From Methylomicrobium sp. (GTDB lineage Bacteria; Pseudomonadota; Gammaproteobacteria; Methylococcales; Methylomonadaceae), in the NCBI GenBank assembly GCA_018333785.1, contig JAGXSU010000108.1:79301-143300 (forward strand): DNA of 64,000 nucleotides. The letters run 5' to 3'. The notes beneath the pieces were generated by a model. It was not told where the DNA came from, made no database searches, and saw only the letters and a list, made by a program, of their open reading frames with translations. Positions 57,275 to 64,000 of the stretch are shown here, piece by piece (positions within the stretch are counted from its first letter, which is position 1; each line of letters opens with the position of its first letter). The position numbers and the translations under genes were made by a program.

Positions 57275-57413
57275 TTTTTTATCTCAAGACATAACGAGGG
57301 TATCATCGCTTTACGTTGTTTTATCATAATCCGGAGTTTGTTCCGGTTTATGAGCAAGTCAAACCCAAATCGGTCGAAAATGGATCTTGGTTTCTAAACG
57401 TTCAGGTCTTTAC

Positions 57414-57794
57414 ATGTCTAAAAGTAGCTTGTTTTATCTAATATTCAGCCTTGTATTACTCTCCTGTAAAGCTCAGGAACACTCTGTTGTTCGATCGGAA
57501 ACAAGGCCCGCAGAAAACAGATTAGTGCTGGTCTGTGATAATGGTTATGAGATAAGCGCCATCTACTATGCGCCTGATTCGGAAGGCGTATTGTCGAAGC
57601 TGTCTTTAAAAATCAATAAAGCGGGGAAAACGGATAGCGTGGAAATGATCCCTGCGATTGCTGCCAGCGGCGCGAAATTCGAGACTCCGGATGGTCAACT
57701 ATCTTTTTGGGAGCATCAAGGCGAGTTTACGTTGGGAAAAGGCGATAAAAATGTCAGCGTTTGTCGTCAAGCTACTAAGAAAACAACGCCCTAA
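57414..57794 (+). CDS. Putative lipoprotein, MliC-like
   Basis: Lipobox LVLLSCKAQ; LVLVCDNGYEISAIYYAPDSEGVLSKLSLKI resembles MliC-type C-lysozyme inhibitor folds. Confidence 0.6.
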   Translation: MSKSSLFYLIFSLVLLSCKAQEHSVVRSETRPAENRLVLVCDNGYEISAIYYAPDSEGVLSKLSLKINKAGKTDSVEMIPAIAASGAKFETPDGQLSFWEHQGEFTLGKGDKNVSVCRQATKKTTP

Positions 57795-57800
57795 GAGATG

Positions 57801-57840
57801 CCTGCGAAAAGAGAAGCATCTCTTTTCGCAGGCTGTTTTC
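57801..57840. terminator. Rho-independent terminator-like long hairpin
   Basis: CCTGCGAAAAGAGAagcaTCTCTTTTCGCAGGctgtttt. Confidence 0.8.
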
Positions 57841-57883
57841 TGCAAGAATGCCTAATGGCCTTATCTTTTAAATTGTTTGTGAG

Positions 57884-58321
57884 TTAGTCGTGACGGTCTT
57901 TTTTAACTCGTGTTCCGGTCGTGGTCCCGAGCAGGCCAAAATTGTTACTCCATTGGCCAATAAATGAGTTTTTATCAGGAGTAAACTGAAGTTCAAAGTC
58001 GGATTGGACTGTTACATTCGGTGCCGGGGAAAAATCGAGAGACAATTCTACAGAGCAATCAGGATTAATGGACGCTGTTCCATTAACCGGTCCTGTAAAT
58101 CCTGGCTTAACTGAACCATCCGGAGCAACACTGAAGGCACACAAACCAAATGCCAGTCCCTTCTTAATCTCTATTTCGCAACGTCCGGTATGAGGATTGG
58201 CTGGAGAGACACTGTTTTGGAACATGACATAATTGCCGTTTAAGTGGACGTTCTGGCAATGAGGGCCGGCTTGTATTTGATAGGACATGAGTAGGCCGGC
58301 TAACAAAAGAATTTTTTTCAT
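57884..58321 (-). CDS. Secreted hypothetical protein
   Basis: Signal peptide MKKILLLAGLLMSYQIQAG within the longer ORF. Confidence 0.7.
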   Translation of the reverse strand: MKKILLLAGLLMSYQIQAGPHCQNVHLNGNYVMFQNSVSPANPHTGRCEIEIKKGLAFGLCAFSVAPDGSVKPGFTGPVNGTASINPDCSVELSLDFSPAPNVTVQSDFELQFTPDKNSFIGQWSNNFGLLGTTTGTRVKKDRHD

Positions 58322-58634
58322 TAAATTTACCCTGTTTATAGGTCTGGAAAATTGTTGATCAATGTGATTTTTTATATGCTTTTTCAACCCCTTCTTGATA
58401 GGGATTCGGTTTTTGCCTTAGTGATGGGACATACTTAATTGCCTAAAAGCAGATGTTTTGTATAAAGGCCTAAACCGCTTGAAATGACTGCTCCAGCTTG
58501 GCCTCATGATGCAATTAGCACTTAATATGCCATCAATGATTTCAAGGCTTTCGATGTGAGCAACAAACAATTTAATGTGTGAAATGGCGCATATTGGGTG
58601 CCCTGACGCAAATGAAAGGATAAATTTTGGGTAG

Positions 58635-58710
58635 CTATTCAGTGGAGCAATAAAACAAAGGTGTTGCTCCGTGTTGGTTGCGGTTGGCGATAGCCAACCC
58701 AACATTTCAA
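58635..58710. repeat. Palindromic MITE-like repeat copy
   Basis: CTATTCAGTGGAGCAA...GTTGGTTGCGGTTGGCgatAGCCAACCCAAC. Confidence 0.6.
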
Positions 58711-58744
58711 GGCCATTACTTTAATTTTGAAGTTTCCCAGTTTT

Positions 58745-58945
58745 TATAGGGTTGTCCAGGCTTGTTAGAGAGCTTAGTTTGCATTAATAGTTGCCGTCGT
58801 TCCGGCAGAGCCTGTCCCGGTCAGGGAATGCGGGGGAATAGCCGGAGCCTTTAGACCGCATAAGCGACTCCAGAAGCCATGGATGGTAAAGGCTGTAGCA
58901 CGTCCATGTGTCCTGGATCCCGGCAATCCCTGCCGGGATGACGCC
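58745..58945 (+). repeat. Modular dispersed repeat copy C
   Basis: TTTATAGGGTTGTCCAGGCTTGTTAGAGAGCTTAGTTTGCATTAATAGTTGCCGTCGTTCCGGCAGAG...GGCTGTAGCACGTCCATGTGTCCTGGATCCCGGCAATCCCTGCCGGGATGACG. Confidence 0.85.
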
Positions 58946-59001
58946 TATATCTAAAGCGAACAGTGCTTTGTTAAATGGGTTTGCCACCGTTTACTAAGAC
59001 C

Positions 59002-59889
59002 TTACCGAGTTGTCTTAGGATCAGTATGGCTTAGCTTTAAAACGCTTTTTTCATTAGATAAAATTTCTATTAATTCACCCTGTAATTCCTGATTATTCCA
59101 TGACTTGTTTAACCGGCCGCTGTAGCTGAAGCGATCGGTATAAATAGGCTTCAAGGTGAATTCCAGCCATCGTCCGTTAATGCGGCCTTCGCCAGTTTCA
59201 TACACTTTTTGCATGGCAGGGTCGATGTGTTCGATGTTTACCTGACTGCCTTGCTGAACGATTCTCAGATAGTTGCCTCCATCAAAATACCAGTGTCCGG
59301 AAAAATCGGCAGGCAGCCAAAGTGCCCAAGTGATGCCGAACACAAGCAGGCCTAAGGAGATAAGTAAGGCTATTTTTTTACGGTTAAAACTTTTTCCATC
59401 GACTTGCTTTTGTTTCTCAAGGTTCTGGTCAAGAAGTGGATTGACCGATTCGATCAGCTTTTCTACATCGGCTGCCCACCGGCTATCGGTCAATTCGATC
59501 GCTTGCCGGAAAGCCAGCGCAGAAATACTCTTCGGTAAGTCGCTGGGCGCAGGCATGCTTGCACCTTTCACTAAAACAGGGATAATTTGAATATTGCGCT
59601 GCAGCGCCGTTTCAATTTCCAGGCGAACAAAATCCTGCGGATCATCAATCCTGCGGCGGCCTGACTCGTCCGTACACGTAAGCCATTCTTTACCCATCAT
59701 AACCAGCATGACGTGCGCGCTGTTCAGATTTTCATTGATGGTCATAAAAAAGTCCTGACCGGGTGAGATGTCGTCATAATCCCGAAATACCCATTCTTCA
59801 CCCCATTCTTTCGCCAGTCTGTCTGCTAAACGCCCTGCGTATCCGGCGCTATCGTTACGGCGATATGAAATAAAAACGATGCTCATCAC
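59002..59889 (-). CDS. TIR domain protein with central TM helix and C-terminal beta-rich domain
   Basis: MSIVFISYRRNDSAGYAGRLADRLAKEWGEEWVFRDYDDISPGQDF...VRLEIETALQ; TM KIALLISLGLLVFGITWALW. Confidence 0.9.
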   Translation of the reverse strand: MMSIVFISYRRNDSAGYAGRLADRLAKEWGEEWVFRDYDDISPGQDFFMTINENLNSAHVMLVMMGKEWLTCTDESGRRRIDDPQDFVRLEIETALQRNIQIIPVLVKGASMPAPSDLPKSISALAFRQAIELTDSRWAADVEKLIESVNPLLDQNLEKQKQVDGKSFNRKKIALLISLGLLVFGITWALWLPADFSGHWYFDGGNYLRIVQQGSQVNIEHIDPAMQKVYETGEGRINGRWLEFTLKPIYTDRFSYSGRLNKSWNNQELQGELIEILSNEKSVLKLSHTDPKTTR

Positions 59890-60067
59890 CTGCTCCCCAA
59901 AAACACCATTGACGTTGAATGCTCTTTTTAGCTGTTGTAACGCAACAGCCTGTCTCGTTATCGCCCGTTAAACCTATAGAAAACTGATGGGCCTTCCTTC
60001 TGTTTGCCCTATTTTGATTGGAGGCGTAGACTTCGCTCCAGTCGCCTGATTTTCAGAGGACGCATCA

Positions 60068-61474
60068 ATGCCCCCTATATATTTCATTCGTTATTGCTTA
60101 ATCATTCTGACTCTCGCCAGCTTAAAGGTAGCGCCGGTGACGGCCCAAACGCAAGTAATACCTCAAGGCAATAGCATCGTTCAACTGCAGATTCAGGATG
60201 CCATTGGCCCCGCAACCAGCGATTATATCGAACGCAGCATGGACAAAGCGGTCGAATCCGGCGCAAAAGCCGTTTTAATCTTGCTTGATACGCCGGGTGG
60301 ACTTGATACCTCGATGCGCCAGATCATCAAAAAAATCATCGCTTCCCCGATTCCTGTGATCACTTATGTCTCGCCGGGCGGCGCAAGAGCTGCCAGCGCC
60401 GGAACCTATCTGCTTTATGCCAGCCATGTTGCCGCGATGGCACCTGGCACCAATCTGGGGGCTGCGACGCCGATTCAACTGGTTCCAACCGGCAACCCGG
60501 ATGAGTTTTCCGGTGATGAACCGGATAAATCCAAATCTTCCGGCGATAAATCTCAGGGCACAACTGCAAAAAATCCGATGACGCAAAAAGCGGTTAACGA
60601 TGCGGTGGCCTATATCAGAAGTCTGGCCGAGATGCGGGGCAGAAATGCCGGATGGGCCGAACGTGCGGTTCGGGAGGCCGCCAGTTTGTCTGCCGAGCAA
60701 GCCATAAAGCTAAACGTGATCGACATCGTGGCCGTTGACAGGGCTGATTTACTGAAACAACTCGAAAACCGGATAATTCCTGTTTTAGGTCAAAATATCA
60801 CGCTGCAAACGAAAGATGCTGAAATCAGGTTGATAGAGCCGGATTGGCGCAGCGAGCTTCTGTCTGTAATTACAAATCCCAACATTGCCTATATTCTGCT
60901 GCTGGCCGGCATTTACGGTCTGATTTTCGAATTTTCCAATCCCGGCATTATCGTTCCTGGAACTATCGGCGGCATTTGTCTGCTGCTGGCGTTATTTGCT
61001 TTTCAGGTGCTGCCGGTTAACTATGCCGGTATGGCGCTGATCTTGTTAGGCATCGCTTTAATGATCGCCGAAGCGTTCGTGCCCAGCATCGGTATCCTCG
61101 GGTTTGGCGGATTGACGGCCTTCGTCATCGGTTCGGTTATTCTGATGGATACCGATGCTCCCGGATTCGGTATCAATTTCGCGTTGATCGGCGCTTTCGC
61201 GCTCAGCAGCGCCGCTTTTTTAATCATCGCCGTCGGCCTTTTGCTAAAGGCCCGACATAAGCCGGTCGCCACCGGTGCAGAAGAATTGTCCGGTGCAATC
61301 GGTATCGCTTTGAAAGATTTTACCGGCACTGGCTTGGTCCGCGTCCACAGCGAAATCTGGCAAGCCCGTAGCGGTGAAGCACTGCATAAAAACCAAAAAA
61401 TTCAGGTCAATAACAGGGACGGTTTAATTCTTGAGGTGAGTTCCATTCCTAATCAGGAGAATCCCCATGTTTGA
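60068..61474 (+). CDS. NfeD family ClpP-class membrane serine protease
   Basis: [19 protein letters not shown]...[18 protein letters not shown]...; NfeD C-terminal OB-like domain. Confidence 0.93.
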   Translation: MPPIYFIRYCLIILTLASLKVAPVTAQTQVIPQGNSIVQLQIQDAIGPATSDYIERSMDKAVESGAKAVLILLDTPGGLDTSMRQIIKKIIASPIPVITYVSPGGARAASAGTYLLYASHVAAMAPGTNLGAATPIQLVPTGNPDEFSGDEPDKSKSSGDKSQGTTAKNPMTQKAVNDAVAYIRSLAEMRGRNAGWAERAVREAASLSAEQAIKLNVIDIVAVDRADLLKQLENRIIPVLGQNITLQTKDAEIRLIEPDWRSELLSVITNPNIAYILLLAGIYGLIFEFSNPGIIVPGTIGGICLLLALFAFQVLPVNYAGMALILLGIALMIAEAFVPSIGILGFGGLTAFVIGSVILMDTDAPGFGINFALIGAFALSSAAFLIIAVGLLLKARHKPVATGAEELSGAIGIALKDFTGTGLVRVHSEIWQARSGEALHKNQKIQVNNRDGLILEVSSIPNQENPHV

Positions 61475-62207
61475 ATATTTTATTTATGTTTTCGGCAGTT
61501 TTGCCTTTCTTTTATTGATCAGCGCGTTCAGGGTTTTACGCGAATACGAGCGCGGGGTCGTTTTTATGCTCGGGCGCTTTTACAAGGTAAAAGGTCCCGG
61601 TTTTATTCTGGTTATCCCGCTGATTCAACAAATGGTCAGAGTCGACCTGCGTACGATTGTGATGGATGTGCCGTCACAAGATGTCATTTCGCGTGACAAC
61701 GTATCGGTTAAGGTCAATGCCGTGGTCTATTTTCGGGTTATCGACCCCGACAAAGCGATTATTCAAGTGGAAAATTATTACGAAGCCACTAGCCAATTGG
61801 CCCAAACTACCTTGCGTTCTGTACTGGGCCAACATGAACTGGATGAAATGCTGGCAGAACGAGACAGGCTCAATATCGATATACAGACGATACTTGATCA
61901 ACAGACCGATGCCTGGGGCATCAAAGTCGCCAATGTCGAAATCAAACATGTCGATCTTGACGAAAGCATGATCAGGGCTATTGCCAAGCAGGCGGAGGCT
62001 GAACGGACGCGCCGCGCGAAAATTATTCATGCGGAAGGCGAAATGCAGGCGTCTGAAAAATTATTGCAGGCCGCCAGGATTCTTACCCAGCAGCCTGAGG
62101 CTATCCAGCTTCGTTACCTGCAAACACTGACTGAAATTGCCGGTGAAAAATCGTCGACCATCGTCTTTCCATTGCCGATCGATATTCTAAAAAGCCTGAT
62201 CAAATAA
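61467..62207 (+). CDS. Slipin (SPFH/band 7 family)
   Basis: [40 protein letters not shown]; overlaps nfeD by 8 nt. Confidence 0.95.
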   Translation: MFEYFIYVFGSFAFLLLISAFRVLREYERGVVFMLGRFYKVKGPGFILVIPLIQQMVRVDLRTIVMDVPSQDVISRDNVSVKVNAVVYFRVIDPDKAIIQVENYYEATSQLAQTTLRSVLGQHELDEMLAERDRLNIDIQTILDQQTDAWGIKVANVEIKHVDLDESMIRAIAKQAEAERTRRAKIIHAEGEMQASEKLLQAARILTQQPEAIQLRYLQTLTEIAGEKSSTIVFPLPIDILKSLIK

Positions 62208-62298
62208 TAAAAGCGTCAAACATCGCCGGTCAGATGTTCAGGTGAGCAATCCTGGTTGAACGGTGAGCGATATAAACTGGGATTGTCGCGCTATTGCT

Positions 62299-63270
62299 TT
62301 AAACAACCCTGTCCTGTGGTTCTTTGCCGCCAAAAAAATCGGCCAGATTGGCGAGGACGCGATTGCCCATTGCGGTTCTTGTGCTTAAGGTTGCGCTGCC
62401 CAGATGAGGTAGCAGGGTTACGTTATCCAGCGTTAAAAACCCTGGGTTGATATTCGGCTCGCCTTCGTAAACATCCAGTCCTGCTCCGGCAATTTTGCGA
62501 TGACGTAGTGCGTCAATCAGCGCTTGGCTGTCAACGACATCGCCACGGGCCGTGTTAATCAGATGTGCCGAAGGTTTCATCAATTCAAGCGAATCGGCAT
62601 TGATGAGATGATTGGTCTCCGGACTGCCGGGGCAGTGCAAGGAAACATAATCGGCTACGGCAAGCAATTCCGGCAAAGTTGCGCAGCGTTCAGCTTTTAA
62701 TTCATCGGCCACCGATTGATCTGCGGCGCGGGGGCTGAAATAAATGATTTTCATGCCAAAGCCATGGTGCGCCTTACGTGCCATCGCTATCGCGATACGT
62801 CCGAAACCAATCAAACCCAATGTGGCGCCGGTGACATCACTGCTCAGCATATGGGTTGGGCACCAGCCGGTCCATTGTCCTGCTCTGACCTGGCGGTCTC
62901 CCTCCGCGCCGCGCCGTGCAGACATCAATAATAAAGTCATGGCCAGATCGGCGGTGCTTTCAGTGAGAACGCCGGGTGTATTGGTGACTGCGATGTTGTT
63001 GGCTTTGGCCGCCTGGATGTCGATATGATTGAAGCCCACGCCAAAATTTCCCAGAATTTTACAGCGTTTGTCGGCTGTATTCAGCACATCAGCCGGAAAC
63101 GCGTCGCAGACCGAAGGGCAGACTGCGTCGAAGTTTTGCAGGGCGGCTTTAAATTCATCGGCCGTCAAGGGACGGTCATCGGTATTGAGCGTGACATCGT
63201 AAAGTGCTTTGAGTTTTTCTTCGACGGAGGAAGGCCATTTACGCGTAACAAAGACTTTGGGTTTACTCAT
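62299..63270 (-). CDS. D-glycerate dehydrogenase/hydroxypyruvate-glyoxylate reductase
   Basis: D-2-hydroxyacid dehydrogenase motifs GATLGLIGFGRIAIAMA, LHCPGSPETNHLI, LINTARGDVVDSQAL, LLPHLGSAT. Confidence 0.9.
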   Translation of the reverse strand: MSKPKVFVTRKWPSSVEEKLKALYDVTLNTDDRPLTADEFKAALQNFDAVCPSVCDAFPADVLNTADKRCKILGNFGVGFNHIDIQAAKANNIAVTNTPGVLTESTADLAMTLLLMSARRGAEGDRQVRAGQWTGWCPTHMLSSDVTGATLGLIGFGRIAIAMARKAHHGFGMKIIYFSPRAADQSVADELKAERCATLPELLAVADYVSLHCPGSPETNHLINADSLELMKPSAHLINTARGDVVDSQALIDALRHRKIAGAGLDVYEGEPNINPGFLTLDNVTLLPHLGSATLSTRTAMGNRVLANLADFFGGKEPQDRVV

Positions 63271-63443
63271 GGGCTATTCTCGAAGGGTGTTGCGACAGAA
63301 AATGACGTAGGCTGTTATCGTACCAAACGAATTAAATTGTTTTTTACACCAAAAGGCATGATCCAAATGAGGGCTCATCCGGGTTGGAGCCCGGATTAGC
63401 TCTCGCGAGATGATCGGTTTTACGCTAACACGCAGGAAAAACT

Positions 63444-64000
63444 TTACGCAGTTGCGCGGTAGTATTCAACGGCTGCGCCAACGCCGCTGCCGGGTTTGAT
63501 ATCAAATCCATTATCAAGCAATGCCATTTCCACGCCTGCGAACGCGCCTAACATGGAGACGTCATTCATGTCGCCGACATGGCCGATACGGAACACTTTG
63601 CCTGCCACTTCCGACAGCCCTGCGCCCAAAGACAAATTGTATTTGCTGTAAGCGGTGCTGATCACAGCACGAGCATCTTTATCAGCCGGCACAACAACCG
63701 CTGTCACGGTATTGGATTCAAATCCGGGTTTGGCGCATTGTTGCAAGCCCCAGGCGGCTACTGCCTTGCGAGTACCTTCCGCCAGTCTATGATGACGGGC
63801 GTAAACATTTTCCAGGCCTTCTTCAAGCAACAGGTCTAACGATTTACGTAAACCATAAAGCATCGGAATGGACGGCGTGTAAGGCGTGTAACCGTCTTTA
63901 TTGGATGCCAGTTGATCTTTAAGGTCAAGAAACGCTCTTGGGCAACGAGCAGTATCGCAAGCTTTGATCGCTTTTTGACTGAACGCAACAAAAGCGCCAC
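63444..64000 (-). CDS. Serine-glyoxylate (or alanine-glyoxylate) aminotransferase, truncated at window edge
   Basis: Frame stays open to 64000 (GAFVAFSQKAIKACDTARCPRAFLDLKDQLASNKDGYTPYTPSIPMLYGLRKSL...). Confidence 0.85.
   Translation of the reverse strand, partial: GAFVAFSQKAIKACDTARCPRAFLDLKDQLASNKDGYTPYTPSIPMLYGLRKSLDLLLEEGLENVYARHHRLAEGTRKAVAAWGLQQCAKPGFESNTVTAVVVPADKDARAVISTAYSKYNLSLGAGLSEVAGKVFRIGHVGDMNDVSMLGAFAGVEMALLDNGFDIKPGSGVGAAVEYYRATA

Overview
This 64 kb chromosomal window looks like a gammaproteobacterial, methanotroph-like genome. That reading is an inference from pqqABCDE, a serine-glyoxylate aminotransferase/hydroxypyruvate reductase pair and the protein style; no marker gene is present. 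Housekeeping content includes pqqABCDE (with a 24-aa pqqA missing from the ORF track), CIRCE-groES-groEL, cmoM/greB/slyD-like genes, a DUF1631-type GGDEF/EAL protein, a large hybrid-kinase/HD-GYP cluster, an NSS transporter with a putative MetS-like small subunit, apbE, a CaxA-type antiporter, an AttEFGH-like ABC operon, NfeD/slipin, and hpr/sga. Accessory content: (i) at the left edge, an AT-rich two-gene module of a trypsin-like protease plus a Zn-ribbon/PD-(D/E)XK-like nuclease. The nuclease is open to the window edge and absent from the ORF track. (ii) An array of ~190-bp units, each with three hairpins, that carries its own RAYT (Y1) transposase and flanks an M11/M6-like metalloprotease on both sides. 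(iii) Several other dispersed palindromic, MITE-like and modular repeats. (iv) A HigBA locus with a frameshifted toxin. (v) An NSS transporter with a large insertion in its predicted periplasmic loop. No tRNA, rRNA or CRISPR was recognised.
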